64,000 bases of DNA, taken from contig CALQLO010000007.1 in assembly GCA_943331445.1 (NCBI GenBank), positions 31,208 to 95,207 on the forward strand. Reading direction: 5' to 3'. The notes under the pieces are model-generated. The model searched no databases. It was not told where the DNA came from and saw nothing but the letters and a program-made list of their open reading frames with translations. Both the position numbers and the translations under genes were made by a program. Origin of the DNA: Akkermansia muciniphila. GTDB lineage: Bacteria > Verrucomicrobiota > Verrucomicrobiia > Opitutales > UBA953. This document shows, in pieces, positions 44,932 to 54,311 of this stretch; the first letter of the stretch is position 1, and every line of letters starts with the position of its first letter.

Positions 44932-45882
44932 GTGCTCACCCCGCTCCATGCTGGCCTCGAGGAACACTTCAAGGCGCTCGAGGCTTTTCTCGCCGCCCAA
45001 GAAGCCGTCTTCGAACCTGAAGTCCGCCCGATGGTGCGCGACGTGCTTGCCCACCCCGGCAAACGCCTTCGCCCTCTACTGGCCTTCGGCTCCGGCGCGG
45101 GCGGTGCCCCCTCCGAGGCTCTCGTCCGCGGCGCGGGTATCATCGAGTTAGTCCACCTCGCCACGTTGGTTCACGACGATGTCCTGGATGGTGCCGACAC
45201 CCGGCATGGCAGCGATACGCCCAACCGCACCCACGGGGCCCATGCGGCCGTCCTCTTCGGCGATGCCCTCTTTGCGCACGCCCTCGTTCTCGCGTCGGAA
45301 CATCGCACCTCGGAACTCTGCCGCATCGTGGCCCGAGCGTCCCGCGAAGTCTGCTCCGGTGAAGTCTGCCAGACCTTCTCCCGCGGTCAGGACGACCTAT
45401 CGCTCGATGACTATTACCGACACATCCGCCTGAAGACGGCTGAGCTTTTCGAAGCCGCCTGCTTCGCCGGCGCCCTCCTCGCCGAACGTCCGCCCGAACA
45501 CATTCAGGCCTGCTCTCTTTTCGGCCGCCACCTGGGCATCGCCTATCAAATCTACGATGACCTTGTCGACCTGCTCCAAGACGACTCTAAGGCAGGCAAA
45601 ACGCTCGGGACGGATGCAGCCAGCGGCAAACTAACCCTCCCAATGCTCCTCGAGCGCGATCGCTCCGGCCCTGGTGTGCTCGCGAAACTCCGCCAAGGAG
45701 GCGACGCCCGCACGTTGATTTCCGCAGAAACCTGGCGCGAAAGTTTCCGGCGACTCGACGCGGAAATCGCCGCCGCCGAACAAGCCTTAGCCCCCATCGA
45801 AGGTACGCCTTCGCCCTTCTTTCTCCTCCGGCTCACTGCCTTCCTGCGCGAGACCGCTGCCCGGCTCACCCCTCGGTCATGA
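44932..45882 (+). CDS. Polyprenyl synthetase family protein
   Basis: A 316-residue all-alpha prenyltransferase of the FPP/GGPP/octaprenyl synthase family, starting at GTG 44932. It has PGKRLRP (42-48), the first Asp-rich motif DDVLD (82-86) followed by GADTRHG, and the second Asp-rich motif YDDLVD. The residues around the first motif (LATLVHDDVLDGADTRHG) suggest a long-chain type, for instance for quinone side chains, but chain length cannot be set by eye. It follows the zinc-ribbon protein gene after 68 bases, and its stop overlaps the next ATG as ATGA. Confidence 0.9.
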   Translation: MLTPLHAGLEEHFKALEAFLAAQEAVFEPEVRPMVRDVLAHPGKRLRPLLAFGSGAGGAPSEALVRGAGIIELVHLATLVHDDVLDGADTRHGSDTPNRTHGAHAAVLFGDALFAHALVLASEHRTSELCRIVARASREVCSGEVCQTFSRGQDDLSLDDYYRHIRLKTAELFEAACFAGALLAERPPEHIQACSLFGRHLGIAYQIYDDLVDLLQDDSKAGKTLGTDAASGKLTLPMLLERDRSGPGVLAKLRQGGDARTLISAETWRESFRRLDAEIAAAEQALAPIEGTPSPFFLLRLTAFLRETAARLTPRS

Positions 45883-45986
45883 AGATTTTTAAAACGACCC
45901 GCTCCGAACGTCTGGCCCTCGCACTCATGCTCAGCCTGCTCGGTGCCGCCGCGGGCCTGCTCTTCGCCTGGCGATCTCTGTACTAA
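45879..45986 (+). CDS. 35-residue single-span membrane microprotein
   Basis: A small open frame (ATG at 45879, TAA at 45984-45986) overlaps the prenyl synthase stop by 4 bases (ATGA). The product is MKIFKTTRSERLA followed by a hydrophobic helix (LALMLSLLGAAAGLLFAW) and RSLY, a basic cytoplasmic N-terminus and one transmembrane span. The stop is immediately adjacent to the stop of the convergent DUF192 gene. Coupling to the prenyl synthase and the consistent hydrophobic profile argue it is translated; no family or function is known to me. Confidence 0.55.
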   Translation: MKIFKTTRSERLALALMLSLLGAAAGLLFAWRSLY

Positions 45987-46493
45987 TTAGGGTAGGTAAC
46001 GCTTGGCCTCGAAGCCGCGCGCCGTCAGGGCCGCCCGCAGGTCGTCGATACTTACCTTATCGCCGACCTTTACACCGAAACGGCTGAACCAGCCTGCACT
46101 CATCTCAACGGTGAAGCGCACTTCCCTCGAAGAAGACGCTGTCGTGTCCGTGTCCCCCGCCGTCATGGTCTTAATTTCCAAAATGCGCCCTTCGCGATTC
46201 ACGAAGGCAATATCGAGGTCCAAGGGAGTATCCTTCATCCAGAAGCGCATCTGCTGTTCCGCGTCATACATGAAAGCCATGCCTTCGGCCTCGGGCAGAC
46301 TCTTCGTGCCCATGAGGCCGCGGGCCTTCTCCAACTCCGTCGCGGCAATGCGCAGCTTCGTCACCACCATACCCATCCGCACGTTCACCAGCGCATCGAT
46401 ACCCAGCTCGCCCACCGAGCCGGCGGGGGGCTTCGTCTGATTATCGCAACCGATAATGGCCAAAGAGAGGAGCAATAAGCTGAGCCGAAACAT
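45987..46493 (-). CDS. DUF192 lipoprotein
   Basis: A 168-residue protein starting at ATG 46493 with a lipoprotein signal: FRLSLLLLSLAIIGC, lipobox IIGC with the likely lipidated Cys. The mature part is a DUF192 domain (RIAATELEKARGLMGTKSLPEAEGMAFMYD, RFWMKDTPLDLDIAFV, and VRFTVEMSAGWFSRFGVKVGDKV). An open frame reaches 46667, but its extra residues are Arg/Gly-rich and precede the lipobox. Function of DUF192 proteins is not established. Divergent from the methyltransferase at 46548. Confidence 0.88.
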   Translation of the reverse strand: MFRLSLLLLSLAIIGCDNQTKPPAGSVGELGIDALVNVRMGMVVTKLRIAATELEKARGLMGTKSLPEAEGMAFMYDAEQQMRFWMKDTPLDLDIAFVNREGRILEIKTMTAGDTDTTASSSREVRFTVEMSAGWFSRFGVKVGDKVSIDDLRAALTARGFEAKRYLP

Positions 46494-46547
46494 GCAGGCG
46501 AGTGTTCCTACGATTGCCTCGGTGGCAAGATTCGCTTGGCTGTAAAA

Positions 46548-47261
46548 ATGGACCGCGACCCCCAAGCCCACTGGCTCGAGACCGAAACCGCGCTCCACTA
46601 CGCCCGGGCCGCCGTCCGCATCGGGCTCTGGGCTTCGGAGAAATCTCTGATCACGAAGTATTTTCACCCCACCGATCGCCTACTAGAACTCGGCTGTGGG
46701 GGCGGACGCGTCGCCCTGGGATTATTACAAGCAGGTTACCATGAGGTCATTGCCACTGACTTCTCGCCGATCATGGTCAGCTTGGCCCGGGCTGTGCTCG
46801 CGGATCACCACCCCGAGTGGGAACGCTGCGTAGAGCAACAGGATGCGACCGCCCTCACCTACCCCGAGGCAGCATTCGCCGGGGCAATCTTCGCCTTCAA
46901 TGGCCTGATGTGCCTGCCAAGTCGCGCCCACCGCCTCGCGGCGCTTCGCTCAATTCACCGAGTCCTCAAGCCCGGCGGCGTCTTCATCATGACCGCCAGC
47001 GATCGCGAAAAGGGGGCCAACGCCGCTTACTGGGCCTTGGAGAAATCTGAGGTAGATGAAGTCCCCGGCGATCGCTGGCACGAGAGCGACACCTCGCCCG
47101 TCTTCATCCACAGTAGCACCGAAGCGGAAACCCGACAGGAACTTTCCGAAACCGGCTTCACCACGCTCGAATGCCCGTTGAGCACCGAAGTCGCCCATGA
47201 TGGCCCCGCCGTGCAAGCTTTCGCGGGCGAGACTCGCTTCTACATCGCCAGAAAGTCTTGA
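46548..47261 (+). CDS. Class I SAM-dependent methyltransferase
   Basis: A 237-residue methyltransferase from ATG 46548 (a TTG at 46536 would add four residues). The SAM site LLELGCGGGRVALGLL (motif I) is clear, followed by VIATDFSPIMVSLAR and the RVLKPGGVFIMTAS strand characteristic of the fold (motif III). No substrate domain identifies the target; both small molecules and macromolecules are possible. It starts a rightward stretch with the beta-helix protein, separated by 36 bases, but their relationship is unclear. Confidence 0.9.
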   Translation: MDRDPQAHWLETETALHYARAAVRIGLWASEKSLITKYFHPTDRLLELGCGGGRVALGLLQAGYHEVIATDFSPIMVSLARAVLADHHPEWERCVEQQDATALTYPEAAFAGAIFAFNGLMCLPSRAHRLAALRSIHRVLKPGGVFIMTASDREKGANAAYWALEKSEVDEVPGDRWHESDTSPVFIHSSTEAETRQELSETGFTTLECPLSTEVAHDGPAVQAFAGETRFYIARKS

Positions 47262-47297
47262 AGGAACAGCCGGACACGGGTCTTGTCGGACTCCCCT

Positions 47298-50048
47298 ATG
47301 GTCGCCCTTCGTTCTATTTTATCCCTGCTCCTGCTTGCAGGTTCAGCCTCCGCGCTCGATTTGCATGTGGCCCCCACCGGGAATGACGCCTGGTCCGGAC
47401 GGCTCGTCACACCGAACGCCGACCACACCGATGGCCCGCTGGCCACACTCAATGGGGCCCGCCTCGCGGTACGCAAATTGCCCCGCCCCCTGGCGGATCC
47501 GGTCCACGTCATCTTCGCGGCCGGCACCTATCGCCTCACCGAAGCCGTCGCCTTTACGGCCACCGATTCGGGCGAGGCGGGCAAACCCATCACCTACGAA
47601 GCGGCCCCAGAGGCCGTCGTACTCATTTCCGGTGCCGCGCCGCTGCCAAACTTTGTTCCCGATAAATACGGCAAGTGGACCCTGCAGACCCCCACGGGTA
47701 CCGAGACCTTCGAGCAACTCTGGGTGGGCGATCGCCGGGCGATTCGCGCCCGCTCCAAAAACCCCGGCACCCATTTCATCCGGAGCGTCGACCACGAGAA
47801 ACCCGTCGCCGGCGCCGGCGGAAGCGATCAGGGCGGCTACTTCGAACAGACCATCAAGGTGGACCCGAAAGAAATCACCCCGTTCACGGAAGTGCGCGAA
47901 AGCGAAGCCCAGGACGCCATCGTGACCTTCTATCACAAGTGGGATACCACCCGCAGTCGCGCTGAATCCGCCAACGCCGCCGACGGCACCATCAAGGTCC
48001 GCGGGCCCAAACAGAAGGCCAATACTGCCTTTGATCACCTCACCGGCATGGTGGTGGAAAATATGCTCTCCCTCCTCGATGAGCCGGGTGAGTGGTTTCT
48101 GAGTCGCCAAGGCCTACTTACCTACATGCCGCGCAAGGGGGAGACGCCTTTCAAATCCCACGGGGTCTATCCCGTTGCGGAAAAACTCCTAACCTTCAAC
48201 GGCACTCCGGAGGCGAAACTCACCCAGCTTGCCTTCCGTGGTTTAAAATTCAGCCACGCTAAAGGCGTCCCCTCGATTGCGACCGCCGTGCCCAATCAGG
48301 CGGCCGTCCGCACGGTGGATGGCGTTATCACCCTCGAGCACGCTCAGGACATCACCTTCGCCGACTGCGAGCTCTCCCACTTCGGCAGCTACGGCTTCTC
48401 CCTGCATCAAGGTTGCCGCACCATCACGGTTGAACACTGCCTCATCACCGACATGGGCGCGGGCGGGCTCAAGATCGGCACCTTGAACGACGAGGCCAAA
48501 CCCGGCAACCACGTGAGCCACAATAAGGTTCATAATAATATCATCCGCGACGGCGGCATCATCTTCCCCTGCGCGGTCGGCATTTGGATCGGCTCCTCCT
48601 CGGACAATATCGTCACCCACAACGAGATCTCCGACCTCTACTATTCGGCGATTTCCGTCGGTTGGCGCTGGGGCTACGCCCCCAGCAACGCCAAGCGTAA
48701 CGTGGTGGATTGGAATCACCTGCACCATCTCGGCAAGGGCCTCCTCAGCGACATGGGCGGTGTCTACACGCTCGGTCCTTCGGAAGGGACCAGCGTCAGC
48801 CACAACCTCATCCACGACGTGATGTGCCTCCAATACGGCGGCTGGGGACTCTATACCGACGAAGGCAGCACGGGCATCACGATGGAAGGCAATGTGACCT
48901 ACAATACCACCGACGGAGGCTTCCACCAGCATTACGGCAAAGATAACATCATCCGGAACAACGTCTTCGCCTTCTCTGAGGAACACCAGGTGAAGCGCTC
49001 GCGGGCCGAAGAGCACCTCTCCTTCACGTTTGAGAAGAATATCATCGTCTTCGACCGCGGCGAACTCCTCGGCAGCAACTGGACCGGCACCCCGAGTAAC
49101 TTCGTGATGAAAAACAATATCTACTGGGATTACTCGGCCCGCCCCGTTGTTTTCACCCCCAAGAAACTTGCCTTGGCCGCCTGGCAGAAAAGCGGCCAAG
49201 ACCTCGGCTCCGCCGTCGCCGATCCCCTGTTTGAAAATCCATCCCAGCACGACTTCCGTCTCAAAGCGGGTTCACCTGCCCTTGCCCTGGGCATCCAATC
49301 CATCGATGTCTCGACCATGGGCGTCATTGGCGACGCGTGGCGCACCCTCGCAGCCACGTTTGATCGGGGCCCTGAAGCCGTCCGCCCGGCGATCCCCACG
49401 GCGCCGCCCTTCGATATTCACCAAGGCTTCGAGGGCCAAATCACTGACCAACGCAATCCGCTACCGCACGCCCACTTCAGCCTAACGGCCCTCGGCCTCA
49501 GCCAGCCAGGTAAGCCTGCCGTTAAAGGCTTGGGGGACGAATTGCGCATCACCACCGCCAAGAAGTCCAAGGGAAACTCCAGCCTGCTCTTCCAAGATGC
49601 CCCCGGCCTATCGGCCTCCTACTACCCGATGCTCTCCTACTCGCCCAATCACAAAGCGGGCACCACCACCATCAGTTTTGACCTCTTCATGGAGCCGAAA
49701 GCCATCTTCGCCCATGAGTGGCGTAATAAGGCGAACCCCTATCGCACCGGCCCAGCCCTCCAGCTCAAGGACGGCCATCTCACAGGCCCCAAAGGTTTAG
49801 ACCTGACCGTGCCGCTCCAGAAATGGGTGCACTTCGAAATCGTCGCCCTGATCGGCGAGACGACCAAGGGCCTCTGGACGCTCCGTGTCACGCCGGAGGG
49901 CGAGGCCACTAAAGAAGTCGCCAACCTGCCCTTTCGTCATGTGGACATGCAGACGCTTGATTGGGTCGGCTTCATCAGCAACGCCACCGAGAAGACCGAA
50001 TTCTACCTCGACGAGTTAAAGATCACGACCGACGACCCGAATCGCTGA
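47298..50048 (+). CDS. Exported right-handed beta-helix protein, possible glycan lyase or GH
   Basis: A 916-residue protein with a signal peptide (SILSLLLLAGSASA) and the start DLHVAPTGNDAWSG, the N-terminal signature of a Planctomycetes-Verrucomicrobia family with parallel beta-helix. Repeated N/H/D-rich turns (HNKVHNNIIRDGG, THNEISDLYYSAIS, VDWNHLHHLGKG, EGNVTYNTTDGGFHQHYG, RNNVFAFSEEHQ) mark the coils of residues 320-600. The C-terminal 200 residues resemble a LamG/concanavalin-type sandwich (TEFYLDELKI). GH141 and pectate-lyase-like proteins share this plan, but catalytic residues cannot be pinned. Stops exactly next to the convergent esterase gene. Confidence 0.85.
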   Translation: MVALRSILSLLLLAGSASALDLHVAPTGNDAWSGRLVTPNADHTDGPLATLNGARLAVRKLPRPLADPVHVIFAAGTYRLTEAVAFTATDSGEAGKPITYEAAPEAVVLISGAAPLPNFVPDKYGKWTLQTPTGTETFEQLWVGDRRAIRARSKNPGTHFIRSVDHEKPVAGAGGSDQGGYFEQTIKVDPKEITPFTEVRESEAQDAIVTFYHKWDTTRSRAESANAADGTIKVRGPKQKANTAFDHLTGMVVENMLSLLDEPGEWFLSRQGLLTYMPRKGETPFKSHGVYPVAEKLLTFNGTPEAKLTQLAFRGLKFSHAKGVPSIATAVPNQAAVRTVDGVITLEHAQDITFADCELSHFGSYGFSLHQGCRTITVEHCLITDMGAGGLKIGTLNDEAKPGNHVSHNKVHNNIIRDGGIIFPCAVGIWIGSSSDNIVTHNEISDLYYSAISVGWRWGYAPSNAKRNVVDWNHLHHLGKGLLSDMGGVYTLGPSEGTSVSHNLIHDVMCLQYGGWGLYTDEGSTGITMEGNVTYNTTDGGFHQHYGKDNIIRNNVFAFSEEHQVKRSRAEEHLSFTFEKNIIVFDRGELLGSNWTGTPSNFVMKNNIYWDYSARPVVFTPKKLALAAWQKSGQDLGSAVADPLFENPSQHDFRLKAGSPALALGIQSIDVSTMGVIGDAWRTLAATFDRGPEAVRPAIPTAPPFDIHQGFEGQITDQRNPLPHAHFSLTALGLSQPGKPAVKGLGDELRITTAKKSKGNSSLLFQDAPGLSASYYPMLSYSPNHKAGTTTISFDLFMEPKAIFAHEWRNKANPYRTGPALQLKDGHLTGPKGLDLTVPLQKWVHFEIVALIGETTKGLWTLRVTPEGEATKEVANLPFRHVDMQTLDWVGFISNATEKTEFYLDELKITTDDPNR

Positions 50049-50885
50049 TCACTTGGCTGGCTTGGGGTTCTCCTTGAAGAACCGGACGATCAGCTCGGTC
50101 GACCCCTTGGCATACTCGTGTCCACCGCCATGGATGGCGGTCACGAGAGGCGCGCCCTTGGCCGAGGTAAAGATTGTCGCGTCCAGGAGGCCCTCCTTGG
50201 CCCACGGCTTACCTTCTTCAGTGCAGCCGTTGAAACGGCGCACGGCGGCAAACGTGGCCTGCTGCCAGCTGAACTTGACGAGCGGGTCCTTCTCACCGGC
50301 GACATGGATCACGGGCAGAGGACAATCAATCTTCACGTCACCGCGCAGACTGCCGGCCACGGAGCCGATGGCCGCGAGAACTTCCGGGCGGGCCTGCCAG
50401 AGCAGGTAGCTGAAGGCCGCGCCATTGGAATGACCCATGGAGAAGACGCGGCGGTCGTCGACCGGGTGCTGCTTCTTCAGGTCCGCCAAGATCGCGTCGA
50501 AGAGGCGGAAATCCCGGCCGTCCTCGCTGGTGACGGAAGTCTGCCAGCCCGACATGCGGCCGGCCTTGTCGACGAGCGGTGAAACGGTCGGTAGGCCCTG
50601 CGGAAAAACGAGAATCGAAGTCTTATCGAGCTCCGCGTAACCCCACCGGGCGGCGGCCTGGGTGGCGCGGCCGCCATGCCCGTGCCAGCAGAAGACGACA
50701 GGGAGCTGGCCAGCCGCTCCGGACGGAATGCGCACCAGAGCCGTGCGCTTAACGCCATCGACGCTCCACTCGCGTTCCACAAAACCCTCGGGCGCCTTGG
50801 CCGACAAGAGGTCGCGAAGCTTTTCCTGCGCCGGCAAAGCGATCGCAGTCATGACGAAGAACGCGGCGACGATGAAGGGGTGCAT
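50049..50885 (-). CDS. Exported PHB depolymerase/feruloyl esterase-like alpha/beta hydrolase
   Basis: A 278-residue alpha/beta-hydrolase with a signal peptide (PFIVAAFFVMTAIALPAQE). The nucleophile elbow is GHSNG, preceded by the oxyanion-type VVFCWHGHGG; Asp in AGEKDPLVKF and His in IHGGGHEY complete a plausible triad. The layout fits the LpqC/PHB depolymerase group, which includes feruloyl and acetyl xylan esterases (CE1). With the neighbouring beta-helix protein it may belong to plant or algal polysaccharide breakdown, which is inference. The ribosome-binding site may lie in the 3-prime arm of the hairpin upstream. Confidence 0.88.
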   Translation of the reverse strand: MHPFIVAAFFVMTAIALPAQEKLRDLLSAKAPEGFVEREWSVDGVKRTALVRIPSGAAGQLPVVFCWHGHGGRATQAAARWGYAELDKTSILVFPQGLPTVSPLVDKAGRMSGWQTSVTSEDGRDFRLFDAILADLKKQHPVDDRRVFSMGHSNGAAFSYLLWQARPEVLAAIGSVAGSLRGDVKIDCPLPVIHVAGEKDPLVKFSWQQATFAAVRRFNGCTEEGKPWAKEGLLDATIFTSAKGAPLVTAIHGGGHEYAKGSTELIVRFFKENPKPAK

Positions 50886-50894
50886 AAATAATAA

Positions 50895-50923
50895 GGGCTC
50901 CCCGTTGTAACACCGGGAAGCCC
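50895..50923 (-). terminator. Hairpin between BI-1 and esterase genes
   Basis: GGGCTCCCCG (50895-50904) and CGGGAAGCCC (50914-50923) form a stem; on the leftward transcript the C/A mismatch becomes a U-G wobble, so the hairpin belongs to that strand. It is followed on the minus strand by TTATTATTT and the esterase ATG. It may terminate the BI-1 transcript and also hide a GGGGAG Shine-Dalgarno-like segment. Confidence 0.6.
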
Positions 50924-50944
50924 CTCTAGGTTGCCGAAAAAAGC

Positions 50945-51685
50945 TTAGTCGCGACGTCCACCCGCGAAGAAGCGGATGACGTAGAAGAGTAGCGTGACGA
51001 AGGAAGAGAATAGGATGAAGGCCGCGGCAACGTGTTGGTCGGTCTCGAGGGTATTCTTGATTTCGTTGGTCTGGTAGAGAATCACGGTCGCCATCAGCAC
51101 GATCATCGCGATGGAGAACCAGGCGCCGAGGCTCAGGCCAGCAATGGCGGCGACGATGACGATCGCAATCGCGGCGAAGCTGCCCAGGATGATGGCGACC
51201 TTGAGGAAGGAGAAATCTAGGTTCGTCATGAACACCAAAGCCGTAAGGCCCGCAATCATGCCGCCGGTGACGATGCCGGCCGGGACAAGCACGCTACTGG
51301 CGTTACCCTTAGTGGAGAGAATGACGTAGCCAATCAGCGGGACGAAAATCAGGGCTTCAAGCACCACGTAGAGTCCGAGGCCGGCATACTGGGAGCTGCG
51401 GGACGCACGGTTAAAGGCCAAAGACTGGGCGACAGTGGTCGCCCCCCAGAAAGCGAGCATGACGAGCAAGATACTCCAGCTGCCCAATGAACTGACCAAA
51501 GATCCGAGAGCGGCAAACAACGCAAAGGCGATACCACTGCGCTGGTCGAACCCAACGAAGAAGATCGCCAGCAAGGCCGCGAAGGCGGCGAAGCCGATGG
51601 CCACGAGGCCGTAGGTGCGACGGAAGAAGGCGGCGCGATCGGCAGCCGGAGCGTCAGCAACGATGAAGGGATTGGATTCGTGCAT
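50945..51685 (-). CDS. Bax inhibitor-1 (YccA/BI-1) family membrane protein
   Basis: A 246-residue protein with seven predicted hydrophobic segments, the TMBIM/YccA pattern: an N-terminal soluble tail with FFRRTYGLVAIGFAAFAALLA, then FDQRSGIAF, and a conserved end (YQTNEIKNTLETDQHVAAAFILFSSFVTLLFYVIRFF). YccA binds and inhibits FtsH in E. coli; eukaryotic relatives are calcium leak channels. Neither role can be proved from sequence. Follows the pseudopilin gene on the minus strand with 49 bases between them. Confidence 0.92.
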   Translation of the reverse strand: MHESNPFIVADAPAADRAAFFRRTYGLVAIGFAAFAALLAIFFVGFDQRSGIAFALFAALGSLVSSLGSWSILLVMLAFWGATTVAQSLAFNRASRSSQYAGLGLYVVLEALIFVPLIGYVILSTKGNASSVLVPAGIVTGGMIAGLTALVFMTNLDFSFLKVAIILGSFAAIAIVIVAAIAGLSLGAWFSIAMIVLMATVILYQTNEIKNTLETDQHVAAAFILFSSFVTLLFYVIRFFAGGRRD

Positions 51686-51734
51686 ACACCCTCCATCTTA
51701 GCCCTTTTCCCCGCCAGTCAAGTGCTCGCCACCT

Positions 51735-54239
51735 TCATTGGTTACGAATCCTTGACGATATAATCATGAATCGGCGGCCAAGCACCTCGGCTGCATGCTC
51801 CGCACCCACACGCTGGACCACGTATTCACAGACGCAAACCCCGCCCTCTGATGATTCCGCCCGACCCCGGATCCGGAAAGTATCGCCGCGCACCGTCAAT
51901 AGCGGCGCCCAAGCTTCCAATAAATCGTCCGCCTGCATGACGACGGGGGCATCACCAGACACACCGGAGACCGCCTCGTTGAGGCCCACTGACACCAAGG
52001 CATGATCGAGCAATCGCGAGTTCGCAAACGAAGCTAAGGAGCGAAACGGATACCCATGTGAAGATTGCAGCTCCACGATTTTCTCCGCCAGTCGCCGCAG
52101 GATTTCTGGGGAAACTTGTCGCACCCCTTGTTGCGAAGCTAAGGCATCACGGGCGTCGAATCCTAACGGCGCCAAATCTGCGTCTGCCAAATCCATCCGG
52201 ACGCGCGCTCCCCACTTGGCACATCCCGCCCCGGTAGGTTGCGTAAAAAATATCGGGCCAGAGAGGACCCCCGCCGTAAAGGGGCCGCCTCCATCCGCCG
52301 TCCATTTACCAGCCGCTGCTCCCAGAAAGGCAGCCCAGGCATCAGGACTGCGACTATTCACATTGAATGCCCCTCTCACCATCGGAGTCGCACCTGGAAG
52401 CAGCCACGGTTGATGCGAACCCACGCCCACTTCGGGAGTGAGCAAAGGCGCCGAACTATAGAATTGGTCAAGCCGCTCCACCCAGCCTCTACCCGCCTGA
52501 GGTTCAATCCGGCGCAAGACCCCGGAGGAGACATAAGGCCTGATCGGCAATTCGCGCAGACGCACCCCCGCGAAGGCCGCGACCTTACTCGCCTCGTGAC
52601 GGTTAGGCACCGCATCCCACAAGGCACCCATGAGCGGGGTGCTATCGAAGTCGCTGACATCTAAAGCCGCCAGTAAAGGGTGATCGACCACCCACTCCGC
52701 GGCGTCCGCGGGAATATCGAAGTTCCAATGATTCCGCTGAGCTAGCCGGCTGCCTTCCGCCCACAGCCGGATCGAGGTCTGCGGCTGAAGCCGGAAGCGC
52801 AGGCAAGCCCGGCGCTCCTCGATGACGTAGCCCGAGCTATCCTCTCGCGAATAGTCCTCACCCGTGGTCGTGATTATGAAATCAGGCAGGGTGATATTTT
52901 CCAAGACGATGACTGGAGCCGACGGATAATCTGCGATAAGTGATTCCTTGGGCGGCTCGCCCGCCGCGAGATGCAAGCGCACCGTAAGTTTCTCCGGAAA
53001 CCTAACCGTAATTTGAATGCGATCGCTCGGCAGGAAAACCGCGGAGGAAGGCCGCCGCCAGGTCGGCCCGTGCGGTTGCGTCTCCAGTCGCCAGGTATCA
53101 CGCGTCAGGATGCGCGATAATCCCTGCGGCTGGGTTTCAGGTAACGGATTCACAAACGCATACGTCTCACCTGCCAAGAGCCCTCGACCGGCCATACCGC
53201 AGGATTCTGGGTCGGCCACATCCATCCAGAACCAGAGTCCCTTTTCTCTCAGCCCTTGGCGGATGAATCCAAAATCCTCCTGCGGACAATCATCCAGGTT
53301 CACCGTGAAGGTCGAGCCGGCATCCAGATTGCTCACGGTCACCTCTGGACAGCCTTCCAACTCCACCAGAAACAACCGACCTTGCGGACCAGCCAGAACG
53401 GGCACCGTCGAAGGATTCCAAACCACCCCGGCTCCATGAAAGCGCAGGCGATGACGGCCGTCGGCGCGCGAATTGAAGAAACCCATGCTTAACCTGAAAT
53501 CTACCAACATCGGCAAGTGCGACCAAAGCCGACCGTTCTCTTCACAGCGGAGCAGCGGGAAGCCCTGACGAGCTTCCGCACCTAATTCATGACGACGGAG
53601 CAACGCCGACATCTGCGGGCCGAGCTCCGCCGACATCACCACCGCATCCGCCAAATCCTTCCGCCACCCGCCGCGCACCGGATCCGTCAACAAAGCCTTG
53701 GTCTGAAAAGAAAGCCCCGGCGGGGCCGGCACCGCAGCCGCCGCCCGGAACATCACCTCATCGCCTACCGCGAGCGCCGTGCGTTGCCACGGCGTCAGTG
53801 CCGCCTCCGGCAAAGCCAACGGCAGTCGTTGCCGACCCGTGGATGATTTCGCCCAAGCGGAAGCTCCTCCCGCGGCCTCGTAGCGGGATGCCTCGTCAAA
53901 TCCCTGAGAGAGATCCTCGACCTGCCAACTCCAGCGCCGGTCGCCGTCCACCCACGTGCCGCTCAGACCCGCAGGCGCCCCGCCCGCCCGCACGTATCGC
54001 AGCACTTTATCTGCATCCGCGAAAGTGCTGACGGCATCTGGACCCACCCCAGCCTGCAATTCAGCCAAACCCCGGCGGGCCACCAGCTCGGCATCCCGCC
54101 TCAACCCAGCCGCCCGGGTGGCAGGCTGGATTGCCCGCATTTCTACACGGACTAATCCGGCGAGGCAGCATACGGTGGCGAGGGTGGTCGCCATTATCAT
54201 AAGACTAATAAAAAGAGCTAACCCGGGGCGTTTTTTCAT
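51735..54239 (-). CDS. Giant orphan pseudopilin-like protein
   Basis: An 834-residue protein whose N-terminus KKRPGLALFISLMIMATTLATVCCL is a hydrophobic pilin-like helix followed by charged residues (RVEMRAIQPATRAAGLRRDAELVARRGLAELQAG), as in PilX/GspK-type minor pseudopilins and in the Verrucomicrobia-specific large cassette proteins. The remainder is a long mostly beta region, with no recognised domain. No prepilin peptidase, GspE/PilB ATPase or secretin gene is near, so the assembly machinery is elsewhere or absent. The Cys-Cys in the helix (residues 24-25) is unusual. Divergent from the response regulators at 54312. Confidence 0.75.
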   Translation of the reverse strand: MKKRPGLALFISLMIMATTLATVCCLAGLVRVEMRAIQPATRAAGLRRDAELVARRGLAELQAGVGPDAVSTFADADKVLRYVRAGGAPAGLSGTWVDGDRRWSWQVEDLSQGFDEASRYEAAGGASAWAKSSTGRQRLPLALPEAALTPWQRTALAVGDEVMFRAAAAVPAPPGLSFQTKALLTDPVRGGWRKDLADAVVMSAELGPQMSALLRRHELGAEARQGFPLLRCEENGRLWSHLPMLVDFRLSMGFFNSRADGRHRLRFHGAGVVWNPSTVPVLAGPQGRLFLVELEGCPEVTVSNLDAGSTFTVNLDDCPQEDFGFIRQGLREKGLWFWMDVADPESCGMAGRGLLAGETYAFVNPLPETQPQGLSRILTRDTWRLETQPHGPTWRRPSSAVFLPSDRIQITVRFPEKLTVRLHLAAGEPPKESLIADYPSAPVIVLENITLPDFIITTTGEDYSREDSSGYVIEERRACLRFRLQPQTSIRLWAEGSRLAQRNHWNFDIPADAAEWVVDHPLLAALDVSDFDSTPLMGALWDAVPNRHEASKVAAFAGVRLRELPIRPYVSSGVLRRIEPQAGRGWVERLDQFYSSAPLLTPEVGVGSHQPWLLPGATPMVRGAFNVNSRSPDAWAAFLGAAAGKWTADGGGPFTAGVLSGPIFFTQPTGAGCAKWGARVRMDLADADLAPLGFDARDALASQQGVRQVSPEILRRLAEKIVELQSSHGYPFRSLASFANSRLLDHALVSVGLNEAVSGVSGDAPVVMQADDLLEAWAPLLTVRGDTFRIRGRAESSEGGVCVCEYVVQRVGAEHAAEVLGRRFMIISSRIRNQ

Positions 54240-54311
54240 GAGTGATTAACCTCATCGTCTTACCGTTGATTTGAACCGCACAATTCTGGAGATACCTCAT
54301 GTATTGCTTCC

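Noticed and set aside
48243..49250. A 335-codon open frame antisense to the beta-helix protein gene
   Set aside because: The plus-strand frame shows repeating beta-helix coils; the antisense frame has none and is Val/Gly/Asp-rich.
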